Assembly: GCF_026168105.1 (NCBI RefSeq)
Contig: NZ_LBMW01000070.1
Location: 1 to 32,243 of the forward strand
DNA length: 32,243 bases
Origin: Streptomyces hygroscopicus
GTDB lineage: Bacteria; Actinomycetota; Actinomycetes; Streptomycetales; Streptomycetaceae
Direction: 5' to 3'
The translations under genes and the position numbers were made by a program. The notes under the pieces were generated by a model. That model had not been told where the DNA came from, did not search any database, and saw nothing but the letters and a program-made list of their open reading frames with translations. How positions within the stretch are numbered: the first letter of the stretch is position 1; each line of letters starts with the position of its first letter. Below are positions 1-6,788 of this stretch, one piece after another.

Positions 1-332
1 CGGCCAAGGGGGGTTCGTCCGACAAGGACGCGTCGTCCAAGGCTTCCTCGTCGCCCTCCGCGTCGGCGTCCGGTGGCGGTGCCGGGGCCAAGGGCGCCCA
101 GCCGACCACCAAGGAGACCTCGAAGAACGGCAACGGGGGCGGCGGGGCGGTGCCTCCCCTGCCGACGAAGGGGGACCCGAGCCCTCCGCAGTCGGCGGCC
201 CCCTCGCCGACGACCCAGCCGGACCCGGCGCCGTCCCCCACGCCCGCGGAGCCCTCGTCCTCCGCGCACGAGCAGACCACGCAACTGGTCCTGCGGGAGC
301 CGGCTCCGCGGGCGGGGCGGCCCGCGCTGTGA
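1..332 (+). CDS. C-terminal tail of an unidentified protein (partial)
   Basis: The open frame enters from the left edge in frame 3 and ends with TGA at 330-332. The roughly 109 visible residues are low complexity: Ser/Ala/Gly/Lys-rich at first, then a Pro/Ser/Thr-rich stretch, ending in QLVLREPAPRAGRPAL. Third codon positions are almost all G or C, so the frame is probably real. Such tails are common at the C-termini of Streptomyces envelope proteins and Ser/Thr kinases, but no domain is visible and no function can be assigned. The stop lies 245 bp before the helicase start. Confidence 0.6.
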   Translation, partial: AKGGSSDKDASSKASSSPSASASGGGAGAKGAQPTTKETSKNGNGGGGAVPPLPTKGDPSPPQSAAPSPTTQPDPAPSPTPAEPSSSAHEQTTQLVLREPAPRAGRPAL

Positions 333-577
333 GGTGACCGGAGGCGGAGCGGCCGTGTGGTGAGGGTCACCCGGGATACAGGGGGATGGGTTTGCGTTCG
401 GTGGGGGCGGGTGCGTATGGTGGTAGATCGTTTGATCCCATTTGCCCGGCGCCTACAGGACGCGCCGCGTGTGGCGCGTACTCTCCCTTGCCGTGGCCGG
501 ACCGCATAGAGGCGGTCGATTGCGACTTCACGGATGTTTGGGCGCGTGCCGTGAACTCCGGAAGGTTCGCATTTCGC

Positions 578-2752
578 ATGTCTATTGCCAGTACTGAGCA
601 CGTCGTCCTGCCCGAGGGCGACGACGCCGCTGCCGAGATCACGTTCGTCGATCTCGGTCTGCCCGAGGGCATCGTCCGCAAGCTCGCGCAGAACGGCGTC
701 ACCGTCCCCTTCCCGATCCAGGCCGCGACCATCCCGGACGCCCTGGCGGGCAAGGACATCCTCGGCCGGGGCCGGACGGGTTCGGGCAAGACACTGTCCT
801 TCGGCCTGCCGACGCTGGCCACCCTGGCCGGCGGCCGCACCGACAAGAAGAAGCCGCGGGCCGTGATCCTCACCCCGACCCGTGAGCTGGCCATGCAGGT
901 CGCGGACGCGCTGCAGCCGTACGGCGACGTGCTGGGGCTGAAGATGAAGGTCGTGTGCGGCGGCACCTCCATGGGCAACCAGATCTACGCCCTCGAGCGC
1001 GGCGTGGACATCCTGGTCGCCACGCCCGGCCGGCTGCGCGACATCATCAACCGCGGTGCCTGCTCCCTCGAGGACGTGCAGATCGCGGTGCTCGACGAGG
1101 CCGACCAGATGTCCGACCTGGGCTTCCTGCCCGAGGTCACCGAGCTGCTCGACCAGGTGCCGGCCGGCGGTCAGCGCATGCTCTTCTCCGCGACCATGGA
1201 GAACGAGATCCAGACCCTCGTCGACCGGTATCTGAACGCGCCGGTGAGCCATGAGGTGGACGCGGCGCAGGGCGCCGTGACCACCATGTCGCACCACATC
1301 CTGATCGTGAAGCCCAAGGACAAGGCCCCGGTCACCGCCGCCATCGCCTCCCGCAAGGGACGCACCATCATCTTCGTCCGCACCCAGCTCGGGGCCGATC
1401 GCGTCGCCGAGCAGCTGCGCGACGCCGGTGTGAAGTCGGACGCGCTGCACGGCGGCATGACCCAGGGGGCGCGCACCCGGACGCTGGCCGACTTCAAGGA
1501 CGGGTACGTCAACGTGCTCGTCGCGACGGACGTCGCGGCCCGCGGCATCCACGTCGACGGGATCGACCTCGTGCTCAACGTGGACCCCGCCGGGGACCAC
1601 AAGGACTATCTGCACCGCGCCGGGCGTACGGCGCGTGCGGGCCGTACGGGCACGGTCGTGTCCCTGGCCCTGCCGCACCAGCGGCGGCAGATCTTCCGGC
1701 TGATGGAGGACGCGGGCGTCGACGCCTCGCGCCACATCATCCAGGGCGGCGCCGCCTTCGACCCGGAGGTCGCCGAGATCACCGGTGCCCGGTCCATGAC
1801 CGAGGTCGAGGCCGAGTCCGCCGGGAACGCCGCACAGCAGGCCGAGCGTGAAGTCGCCCACCTCACCAAGCAGTTGGAGCGCGCCGCACGGCGCGCGGCC
1901 GAACTGCGCGAGGAGGCCGACCGGCTGATCGCACGCGCCGCGCGGGAGCGCGGTGAGGACCCGGAGGCCGCGGTCGCAGCGGCTGCGGCGGGCCAGGAGG
2001 CCCCGGCTGCCCCCGCCGCGTCGCCGGTGTCCGAGACAGCGGTCGCCGAGGTCTCCGTGCCGGAGCAGCCGACCGCTCAGGACGCAGAGCGGATCGATCG
2101 GAGCGAGCGCGCCGAGCGTACGGCCGGTTCGTCGTCGTACGAGCGTCGTGAGCGCCGTGACGAGCGGGGCGGGTTCGGCCGGGACCGTGACCGCGGTGAC
2201 CGCGGCTTCGATCGTGATCGTGGTGACCGTGGTTTCGACCGCCGGGACGGTGACCGCGGCGGCCGTTCGTTCGAGCGGCGTGACGACCGTGGCGGGTTCC
2301 GCCGCGACAACGACCGTGACCGTCGCCCCTCCGACCGGGGTGGCTTCGGTGGCCGCGACCGTGACCGCGGGTTCGACCGCCGGGACGGTGACCGCGGTGG
2401 GCGTTCGTTCGAGCGGCGTGACGACCGTGGCGGGTTCCGTCGCGACAACGACCGTGACCGTCGCCCCTTCGACCGTGACCGTCGCGACAACGACCGGCGT
2501 TCGTTCGACCGGCGTGACGACCGTGACCGTGGTGGCTTCCGTCGCGACGGCGACCGGCGTCCCTTCGAGCGCCGCGACGAGCGCGGGGGCCACCGGAGCA
2601 GCGACCGCCCGTTCAACCGGGACCGCCAGGGCGACCGCCCCGGCTTCCGCTCCGGCGCGCACGAGCGCCCGTACGGCCGTCGTGACGACCACCGTGGCGC
2701 GGGCGCGTTCGGCCGCCGCGACGACAAGCCGCGCTGGAAGCGCAACGGCTGA
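578..2752 (+). CDS. DEAD-box ATP-dependent RNA helicase with RD/RG-rich tail
   Basis: This is a superfamily 2 RNA helicase that would unwind RNA duplexes in the cytoplasm (ribosome assembly, mRNA turnover, cold adaptation). The motifs are in order: Q motif around Gln48, Walker A GRTGSGKT near 65-72, PTREL, DEAD at 173-176, SAT at 204-206, ATDVAARG, and HRAGRTARAG from 346. After the two RecA domains comes an Ala/Glu/Arg-rich, probably coiled-coil segment (about 408-470). Residues from about 520 to 724 form a tail of Arg, Asp, Gly and Phe resembling RNA-binding RGG tails. The frame is open back to 386, but ATG 578 is preferred: it has GGAAG upstream, and the family homology begins just after it, while the extension looks non-coding. 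A perfect hairpin terminator follows. A cold-shock gene lies 2 kb away. The exact paralogue is uncertain. Confidence 0.95.
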   Translation: MSIASTEHVVLPEGDDAAAEITFVDLGLPEGIVRKLAQNGVTVPFPIQAATIPDALAGKDILGRGRTGSGKTLSFGLPTLATLAGGRTDKKKPRAVILTPTRELAMQVADALQPYGDVLGLKMKVVCGGTSMGNQIYALERGVDILVATPGRLRDIINRGACSLEDVQIAVLDEADQMSDLGFLPEVTELLDQVPAGGQRMLFSATMENEIQTLVDRYLNAPVSHEVDAAQGAVTTMSHHILIVKPKDKAPVTAAIASRKGRTIIFVRTQLGADRVAEQLRDAGVKSDALHGGMTQGARTRTLADFKDGYVNVLVATDVAARGIHVDGIDLVLNVDPAGDHKDYLHRAGRTARAGRTGTVVSLALPHQRRQIFRLMEDAGVDASRHIIQGGAAFDPEVAEITGARSMTEVEAESAGNAAQQAEREVAHLTKQLERAARRAAELREEADRLIARAARERGEDPEAAVAAAAAGQEAPAAPAASPVSETAVAEVSVPEQPTAQDAERIDRSERAERTAGSSSYERRERRDERGGFGRDRDRGDRGFDRDRGDRGFDRRDGDRGGRSFERRDDRGGFRRDNDRDRRPSDRGGFGGRDRDRGFDRRDGDRGGRSFERRDDRGGFRRDNDRDRRPFDRDRRDNDRRSFDRRDDRDRGGFRRDGDRRPFERRDERGGHRSSDRPFNRDRQGDRPGFRSGAHERPYGRRDDHRGAGAFGRRDDKPRWKRNG
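2234..2471 (+). repeat. Two ~100-bp near-identical copies, 138-bp period, in the helicase tail
   Basis: Copy 1 is 2234-2333 and copy 2 is 2372-2471, with only a few mismatches. Both encode a block starting FDRRDGDRGGRSFERRDDRG. They sit in a larger field of GACCGTGACCG-like short repeats. The unit keeps the reading frame (138 = 46 codons), so copy number could change without breaking the protein. Confidence 0.85.
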
Positions 2753-2775
2753 CGCGGTCTGACACCGGCATCGCA

Positions 2776-2807
2776 AGGGCCCGTACGGCATTGGCCGTAC
2801 GGGCCCT
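2776..2807 (+). terminator. Helicase transcription terminator
   Basis: Perfect 13-bp inverted repeat AGGGCCCGTACGG / CCGTACGGGCCCT with a 6-nt loop (CATTGG), 23 nt after the helicase stop. There is no T-tract, which is common for Streptomyces terminators. Confidence 0.85.
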
Positions 2808-3204
2808 CGGCCGTTGCGGCCGTGCCCGGTCGTCCTGCGGAGCGGCACTCCCCGGCGACTCTTGGCCAAAGCATCCGCTGTGTGGTGCATGTCATGCCCC
2901 TGGATGGTCCTCGCTGAGCGAATCGCCAGGGGAATGCTCGGCCGGATCGCGGTGACCGCCCGGGGCCGACTTCGGCGCGGCGTCGTTGCTGGGCGCCCAC
3001 CTGAATCCGCAGTTCGGCTTCACGGCGCCGCCCGGCGTGTGCTTTCACCCACGCCCCGGCCCGGCGGGTCCCGTAGACGCAGGTGACGGGCCGGTTCGGC
3101 GGTGGTGCCATCCGCAGGGTCTCGGTCGGCGGTGGGGCCGGGTAACCGATACCCGATCGGCGTCCCGGCTTCCTCCGGCTATGCTCGGGGAGGCAACATC
3201 GCCT
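2808..3204 (+). other. Intergenic region upstream of tRNA-Lys
   Basis: No convincing gene is seen. Small open frames here have no ribosome-binding site and do not look protein-like. A TATGCT hexamer at 3180-3185, 19 nt before the tRNA 5' end, is a plausible -10 box; the -35 position is weak (TCGGCG, about 3157-3162). Confidence 0.5.
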
Positions 3205-3277
3205 GGGCCCTTAGCTCAATTGGCAGAGCAGTGGACTTTTAATCCATTGGTTGTGGGTTCGAGTCCCACAGGGCCTA
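3205..3277 (+). tRNA. tRNA-Lys, anticodon UUU
   Basis: A full cloverleaf is visible. The acceptor stem GGGCCCT pairs with AGGGCCT, with a G-U first pair. The D stem is GCTC/GAGC. The anticodon arm GTGGA-CTTTTAA-TCCAT gives anticodon TTT. The T arm is GTGGG-TTCGAGT-CCCAC, and the discriminator is A at 3277. CCA is not encoded. Confidence 0.95.
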
Positions 3278-3280
3278 CAG

Positions 3281-3319
3281 AGAAGCCCCAGGTCAGAGGT
3301 CATCTGGCCTGGGGCTTCT
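3281..3319 (+). terminator. tRNA-Lys terminator
   Basis: Perfect 12-bp stem AGAAGCCCCAGG / CCTGGGGCTTCT starting 4 nt after the tRNA. The loop can form a small inner CAGA/TCTG stem. Confidence 0.85.
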
Positions 3320-3440
3320 GCGTGTTCCGGTGTCTCGGAGATCGCCGGCTCGGCCAGTGCTCGGCCGAAGTGCAGGCGATCATGGTCATTCGTCCTGTGC
3401 TGCCCGCGGCGCCCTGGGTCCTCGTAGCCTCGGCCCGGGA

Positions 3441-3484
3441 GACGCTGCCCCAGCCGGGACCCCCGACGCGGCTGGGGCAGCGTC
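3441..3484 (-). terminator. Strong hairpin downstream of the 3508-4029 gene
   Basis: Perfect 16-bp inverted repeat GACGCTGCCCCAGCCG / CGGCTGGGGCAGCGTC with a 12-nt loop. It lies 23 bp beyond the stop of the minus-strand gene, so it most likely ends that transcript. It could also stop read-through from the tRNA side. Confidence 0.8.
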
Positions 3485-3507
3485 ATGTCCATAAGCGCCG
3501 GGGCTAC

Positions 3508-4029
3508 CTACGATCTCCTGCTGCCGTCACCAGGCTGGCCGCCAGCGGCAGGCGGGCCACCAGGACCAGGTGGGGACGGCGTCGCTGCAACCAAGCCTTG
3601 ATTCCTGAGTAGCTGGACGGCCTCGGGGTGACCCGACTCAAAGAGAACGGATGCGGTCTGCGCCTGCTTCCTACGGGCCTCGGACTTTGCGGCCTCACCC
3701 GTTGCCTCGCCGGCACGCTGTCCGAAGTAGAAGCCGGTGATCGTGGTCAACAAAGGCGACACGATGGCAAGGACGCCCAATAGACGCGCATTGGGATCGT
3801 AGGCAGCGCGGTACTGAGGTGGCAGTGACCCATGGCTGGTTGGCGTCGGCGGGACTGTAGGAGCTGGGTCCACCAGCCGTGGCGGCGTGTCCGAAGTCTG
3901 CGCGGCGTAGTACGCGATTCCGAACCCCCGACGTCGGTGAGAGCCGCCAAAAGATGGTGAATTGCGGGGCAACGGTGCACCCCCATTGACCCTCTGACAG
4001 GTTGCAATCGCTGAGCTGATGGGCGGCAA
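3508..4029 (-). CDS. Small membrane protein of unknown function, 5' end unclear
   Basis: The C-terminal two thirds looks like a real protein: a Pro/Thr-rich linker, then one membrane segment (LLGVLAIVSPLLTTITGFYF), then an Ala/Glu/Lys/Arg cytoplasmic stretch (GQRAGEATGEAAKSEARRKQ) and a Pro/Gly-rich end. Short Streptomyces membrane proteins with this 'TTI.GFYFG..AG' pattern are common and uncharacterised. The N-terminus is doubtful: the longest start is a TTG (4027-4029) without a clear ribosome-binding site, and the segment before FGIAYYAA, where an earlier membrane helix might be expected, is hydrophilic in this frame. Codon use (CCA, CTA, AGG, TTT, TTG, AAT) is richer in A/T than in the neighbours. 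It could be recently acquired or partly decayed. Confidence 0.45.
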   Translation of the reverse strand: MPPISSAIATCQRVNGGAPLPRNSPSFGGSHRRRGFGIAYYAAQTSDTPPRLVDPAPTVPPTPTSHGSLPPQYRAAYDPNARLLGVLAIVSPLLTTITGFYFGQRAGEATGEAAKSEARRKQAQTASVLFESGHPEAVQLLRNQGLVAATPSPPGPGGPPAAGGQPGDGSRRS

Positions 4030-4037
4030 CGGTCCGT

Positions 4038-4063
4038 GGAAACAGGTTCATGCCGGTCGTCTT
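4038..4063 (+). promoter_or_regulatory. Candidate ECF-sigma promoter for the secreted protein
   Basis: GGAAAC (4038-4043) and CGTCTT (4058-4063) resemble the -35 GGAAC and -10 of ECF (SigE-like) promoters, about 45 nt before the start codon at 4109. The assignment is by eye only. Confidence 0.3.
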
Positions 4064-4108
4064 TTCGCTGTTACCGAGCACGGGACCACCCGAAAGGGGA
4101 GACAGACG

Positions 4109-4516
4109 ATGAGTTTTCTCAAGCGACGCGCTGCGCGTGGGGCAGTCATTGCGGCAGTCGGCATATCGGCACTCGGGCTGAGTGCGGTGACGGCTTCCGC
4201 CAAGGTCGATTACGGCTTCAAGGTGAGTCCGCACACCGTGAAGGTCGGCGCACGCGTTCACGTGAAGGGGTACGCCATGAACGACGACGACCTCTTTCAG
4301 AAATTCTGTGTGCAGCAGCGACAGGGCACCGGATCCTGGCACACGGTGAAGTGCGCCCACGGCGCGGTCTGGGACGGCGGCAAGGTCGACACATGGGTGC
4401 GGGCGGAGCACCGTGGCACGCTGCAGTTCCGCGGCGCGCTCTACGAGACGGACTGGAACTCGAAAAAGCTCCACCTGCAGATGGTCACGCCCACCGAGAC
4501 CGTCAAGGTGCGCTGA
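4109..4516 (+). CDS. Small secreted protein of unknown function
   Basis: A 135-residue protein. The ATG at 4109 follows a strong ribosome-binding site (GGGGAG, 4096-4101). The N-terminus is a typical Sec signal peptide: MSFLKRRAARG, a hydrophobic core (AVIAAVGISALGLSAV), then TASA before KVDYG, so about 103 residues would be mature. The mature part is hydrophilic, has two Cys (FCVQQ and VKCAHG) that could form a disulfide, and alternating beta-like segments (VSPHTVKVGARVHVKGY; TLQFRGALYETDW) suggestive of a small Ig-like beta-sandwich. No family is recognised. A hairpin terminator follows 21 nt after the stop. GC is somewhat lower than in core genes nearby, consistent with an accessory gene. 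Confidence 0.85.
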   Translation: MSFLKRRAARGAVIAAVGISALGLSAVTASAKVDYGFKVSPHTVKVGARVHVKGYAMNDDDLFQKFCVQQRQGTGSWHTVKCAHGAVWDGGKVDTWVRAEHRGTLQFRGALYETDWNSKKLHLQMVTPTETVKVR

Positions 4517-4537
4517 CCACCAAACGCATCAGGGGGT

Positions 4538-4562
4538 GCCGGGGCCTGTCGGAGGCCCCGGC
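4538..4562 (+). terminator. Terminator of the secreted-protein gene
   Basis: Perfect 10-bp stem GCCGGGGCCT / AGGCCCCGGC with loop GTCGG, just after the stop at 4516. Confidence 0.8.
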
Positions 4563-4622
4563 AAGTCCCGAGCACCCAACGGGCGGGACGCCACCAAGGT
4601 AATCGGTCCTCGCACGACACGA

Positions 4623-4661
4623 CGCCCCGCCTCCGGACCGTGCAGGTCTGGAGGCGGGGCG
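4623..4661 (-). terminator. Terminator of the cold-shock gene
   Basis: 12-bp stem CGCCCCGCCTCC / GGAGGCGGGGCG, extended inward by GGACC/GGTCT-type pairing. It lies 52 bp beyond the cold-shock stop on the minus strand; together with 4538-4562 it separates two converging genes. Confidence 0.75.
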
Positions 4662-4713
4662 ATGGCCGACACATACCCGGCTGGTGGAGCAATGGCCGGG
4701 TCTTCGTGCGTTG

Positions 4714-4917
4714 TTATGCGGGCCGGATGTGCTCCGCCTGGGGGCCCTTCTGGCCCTGCGTGATGTCGAATGTCACCTTCTGGCCTTCCTGCAGCTCCCG
4801 GAAGCCCTGGGCCTCGATGTTCGAGTAGTGGGCGAAGACGTCGGGGCCGCCGCCGTCCTGCTCGATGAAGCCGAAGCCCTTTTCCGCGTTGAACCACTTC
4901 ACAGTGCCTGTAGCCAT
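4714..4917 (-). CDS. CspA-family cold-shock protein
   Basis: A 67-residue single cold-shock domain, the usual full length. It has MATGTVKWFNAEKGFGFI with RNP1 (KGFGFI) and RNP2 as VFAHYS, and ends QAEHIRPA. Such proteins bind single-stranded RNA/DNA, melt RNA structure and can act as antiterminators in the cytoplasm. The ATG is fixed by AAGGAG 8-13 nt upstream. The gene stands alone: ribA, the next gene upstream on the strand, is 468 bp away with two hairpins between. The region before the start is structured (7-bp hairpin at 4951-4965 and a terminator-like hairpin at 5008-5036), which may matter for its regulation. The family is certain, the paralogue is not. Confidence 0.97.
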   Translation of the reverse strand: MATGTVKWFNAEKGFGFIEQDGGGPDVFAHYSNIEAQGFRELQEGQKVTFDITQGQKGPQAEHIRPA

Positions 4918-4950
4918 GTGCCTGTCTCCTTCGAGGGAGTCGTATCGGGC

Positions 4951-4965
4951 CCCGCACCGTGCGGG
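4951..4965 (-). promoter_or_regulatory. Hairpin in the cold-shock leader
   Basis: CCCGCAC-C-GTGCGGG, a 7-bp palindromic arm pair 34-48 nt upstream of the cold-shock ATG. It could fold in the mRNA leader or be a protein-binding palindrome. The role is unknown. Confidence 0.45.
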
Positions 4966-5007
4966 ATCCGGAGGTGATCGCCCTGGTCCGGAGAGGCGTT
5001 AAACAGC

Positions 5008-5036
5008 GAAAACGCCCGTGACTGCGATCACGGGCG
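5008..5036 (-). terminator. Intrinsic terminator-like hairpin upstream of the cold-shock gene
   Basis: Read on the minus strand: CGCCCGTGA-TCGCAG-TCACGGGCG (9-bp perfect stem) followed by TTTTCGCTGTTT, a T-rich tail unusual in this genome. It could be a second barrier behind ribA. If the cold-shock promoter lies upstream (5037-5331), it would be a leader attenuator 96 nt before the start codon. Confidence 0.7.
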
Positions 5037-5331
5037 AACGGGACTTCGGAACCACGACTGCTGATCACGACGCTACACCGGGTGGTGGTGCTCGGCCACT
5101 GAAACACGGAGTTGGCTTCGCAGGCCTGCGTTACGGCGGTGCAGCGTATGTGACGGGACAACCTGTTGCCTCTTCAACATCTGCTGGCGGAACCCCCCTC
5201 TCACACTCGCGGCGGGCGCTGAAACTCTCGGCGCGGGGAGGGTTCGAGTGGAGAGAAAGCCGCAGTCGGAGCAGCACAGTCCGCCGGAGCAGGCTGAGCC
5301 GTACCTGGGGTACCCCCTCTGAGCTGCGAGG
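5037..5331 (-). other. Gene-free stretch between ribA and the cold-shock gene
   Basis: No credible coding region, tRNA or repeat was seen. Base composition is less GC-rich than in the neighbours. It is long enough to hold the cold-shock promoter and part of its leader, but no -35/-10 pair is convincing. Confidence 0.4.
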
Positions 5332-5368
5332 AAGCGCCCCGACCGGGATCATGCGGGCGGGGGCGCTT
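5332..5368 (-). terminator. ribA terminator
   Basis: AAGCGCCCC (5332-5340) pairs with GGGGCGCTT (5360-5368). A 9-bp stem, 18-54 nt after the ribA stop on the minus strand. Confidence 0.7.
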
Positions 5369-5385
5369 ACTCGTTGCTGTGACCC

Positions 5386-6075
5386 CTAACCGGCTGTCAG
5401 TTCCGTCAGCGGGAGCGTGTGTTGGGTGTGGACCACCTTCGCGCGCAGGTAGCGGACGTTCTGCGCGGTGGTGAAGACGCCCGTCGGGACGCGGTGAGTG
5501 ACCGTGAGACCCAGGGTGCGGAGCTGGGCCGCCTTGTCGGGGTTGTTGGAGAGCAGGTCCAGGGTGCCGATACCGAGGGCGTTCAGCATCTGCGCGGCGG
5601 CCGTGTAGTCGCGTGCGTCCTCCGGCAGACCGAGTGCGGCGTTCGCCTCGTAGGTGTCCAGGCCCTGGTCCTGGAGGGCGTATGCGTCGAGCTTGTTGTA
5701 GAGGCCGATGCCGCGGCCCTCCTGGCGTAGGTAGAGCAGGACGCCGCCCCGGTCGGCGATGCGCTCCACCGCCTCGCGCAGCTGGGGACCGCAGTCGCAG
5801 CGGGCCGAGCCGAAGACGTCGCCGGTCAGGCACTCGGAGTGCAGCCGGACGAGCGGCAGATGGCCGGCGGCGGGCTCGCCGAGGACCACCGCCACATGCT
5901 CCTGGCCGTCGGCGAGGCCGTGGAAGGTGACCAGGTCGGCGGTGACCGTGTAGCCGTCGCCGAAGCGGAGCGGGACCGTCACGCGGGTGCGGACCGTGGC
6001 GGTGGAAAGGCTGGTGGGGTTGCTGCTGTCGCTGATGGCGGTGGCGGTGGCGGTGGCGTCGCGTGCGTCGCGCAT
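5386..6075 (-). CDS. ribA: GTP cyclohydrolase II (RibA)
   Basis: It opens the imidazole ring of GTP to give 2,5-diamino-6-ribosylamino-4-pyrimidinone 5'-phosphate, formate and pyrophosphate, the first step of riboflavin synthesis. It is a stand-alone RibA, not the usual RibBA fusion. The zinc ligands are Cys82, Cys93 and Cys95 in HSECLTGDVFGSARCDCG. The signature RQEGRGIGL spans 117-125. The Tyr in the DAYALQDQG segment is present, so the enzyme should be of the canonical deformylating kind. The ATG at 6075 (229 residues) is preferred over the upstream ATG at 6150: it has AGAAGGA 9 nt before it, and the longer form would start inside the operator. The neighbouring MarR gene lies 150 bp upstream on the same strand, and a promoter overlapped by MarR-like palindromes lies between. 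Confidence 0.95.
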   Translation of the reverse strand: MRDARDATATATAISDSSNPTSLSTATVRTRVTVPLRFGDGYTVTADLVTFHGLADGQEHVAVVLGEPAAGHLPLVRLHSECLTGDVFGSARCDCGPQLREAVERIADRGGVLLYLRQEGRGIGLYNKLDAYALQDQGLDTYEANAALGLPEDARDYTAAAQMLNALGIGTLDLLSNNPDKAAQLRTLGLTVTHRVPTGVFTTAQNVRYLRAKVVHTQHTLPLTELTAG

Positions 6076-6130
6076 GTCTGTCGTCCTTCTCCGGGCCGAT
6101 GGGTCGCGGGATGCGAAGGGTGCGCCCCAT

Positions 6131-6146
6131 GCTTCAGATTTGAAGC
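6131..6146. promoter_or_regulatory. Palindromic operator A (ribA leader)
   Basis: GCTTCAGATTTGAAGC has perfect 6-bp arms GCTTCA/TGAAGC. It lies about 10-25 nt downstream of the predicted ribA transcription start. Its sequence matches operator B and the site in front of the reductase-deaminase, so it is a likely binding site of the adjacent MarR protein. Confidence 0.65.
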
Positions 6147-6162
6147 ACAACCTCGGTCGGAG

Positions 6163-6192
6163 ACTGTAACCCCTGCTTTAAATTTCAAGCAA
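6163..6192 (-). promoter_or_regulatory. ribA promoter
   Basis: On the minus strand, -35 TTGCTT (6187-6192) and -10 TACAGT (6163-6168) are separated by 18 bp, giving a start near 6156 and an untranslated leader of about 80 nt. The spacer and the -35 are covered by operator B. Confidence 0.55.
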
Positions 6193-6207
6193 CCTTATTT
6201 TTCAAGC
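6175..6207. promoter_or_regulatory. Palindromic operator B plus adjacent half-site
   Basis: GCTTTAAATTTCAAGC (6175-6190) is self-complementary at 14 of 16 positions. A related sequence, ACCTTATTTTTCAAGC (6192-6207), repeats the TCAAGC half one 17-bp step away. Centres of A and B are 44 bp apart, about four helical turns. Confidence 0.65.
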
Positions 6208-6225
6208 GGCCCTTTGTCGGGTGCC

Positions 6226-6735
6226 TCACTCCGGGGACGAACGCCGGCGCCACGGCAGCGCGCCGCACGCCGAACGCTCCTCGCCGCTCTGGAGCGCCTG
6301 GGTGATCCGATTGCAGATCGCCTCCAGTTGGGCCACCTCCTCCGTGGTGAGGTGGTCGAAGACGGAGGCGCGGACCGTCTCGACGTGGCCGGGCGCCGTG
6401 CGCTCCAGAAGTGCCATGCCCTCGTCCGTCAGAACCGCCATGCTGCCGCGTTTGTCGGTCGGGCAACCCTCCCGGCGCACCGTGCCGTCCTTCTCCAGAC
6501 GGGTGACGGCGTACGTCAGACGGCTGCGCGTGATCTTCAGCGACTCGGCGAGGTCGGTCATCCGCATGCGGTGGCCGGGCGCGTCGGAGAGGTTGGCCAG
6601 GACGGAGTAGTACAGATGCGGCATGCCGGCCTCCTGCTGCAGCTGCCGGTCGACCGCGTCCTCCAGGAGCCACGACGCGGCGAGGTACGAGCGCCAGGCG
6701 CGCAGTTCCTCGGGGGAGAGCCAGCGGGTCGTCAT
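6226..6735 (-). CDS. MarR-family transcriptional regulator of the ribA / reductase-deaminase module
   Basis: A 169-residue winged-helix dimeric repressor. The DNA-binding part lies near residues 55-110: MRMTDLAESLKITRSRLTY is the helix-turn-helix, followed by the wing CPTDKRGSMAVLTDEG. N- and C-terminal helices would form the dimer interface. The ATG at 6735 lies only 6 nt after a TACACT hexamer on the minus strand (6742-6747), so its mRNA may be almost leaderless. It sits between ribA (same strand, 150 bp downstream) and the divergent reductase-deaminase (53 bp away). A+T-rich palindromes of one type are found in both intergenic gaps, which points to autoregulation and control of both enzymes. 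The ligand is unknown; a flavin, pyrimidine or aromatic compound is speculation. Confidence 0.92.
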   Translation of the reverse strand: MTTRWLSPEELRAWRSYLAASWLLEDAVDRQLQQEAGMPHLYYSVLANLSDAPGHRMRMTDLAESLKITRSRLTYAVTRLEKDGTVRREGCPTDKRGSMAVLTDEGMALLERTAPGHVETVRASVFDHLTTEEVAQLEAICNRITQALQSGEERSACGALPWRRRSSPE

Positions 6736-6741
6736 GCCGAC

Positions 6742-6768
6742 AGTGTAGTTATTGTTTAAAAATTGAAC
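6742..6768. promoter_or_regulatory. Shared marR / reductase-deaminase control region
   Basis: GTTTAAAAATTGAAC (6754-6768) resembles the ribA operators (TTGAA / TTTAAA halves) and lies centrally in the 53-bp divergent gap. On the minus strand TACACT (6742-6747) is a candidate -10 for marR. The site would block both divergent promoters. Confidence 0.5.
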
Positions 6769-6788
6769 CGACTACTGGAGCGCATCCC

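Noticed and set aside
386..577. 64-codon N-terminal extension of the helicase frame
   Set aside because: Composition is not protein-like, no ribosome-binding site at 386, and the family begins at ATG 578.
2077..3111. Minus-strand 344-codon frame rich in Arg-Ser (RRS repeats)
   Set aside because: It is the antisense shadow of the helicase tail repeats and runs past the helicase terminator; no start site or known fold.
3205..3277. tRNA-Lys as an integration site with an intact element
   Set aside because: No second copy of the tRNA 3' end, no integrase and no excisionase were seen within the next kilobases.
6076..6225. FMN riboswitch upstream of ribA
   Set aside because: The conserved FMN aptamer blocks are absent; the gap holds a promoter and palindromes instead.
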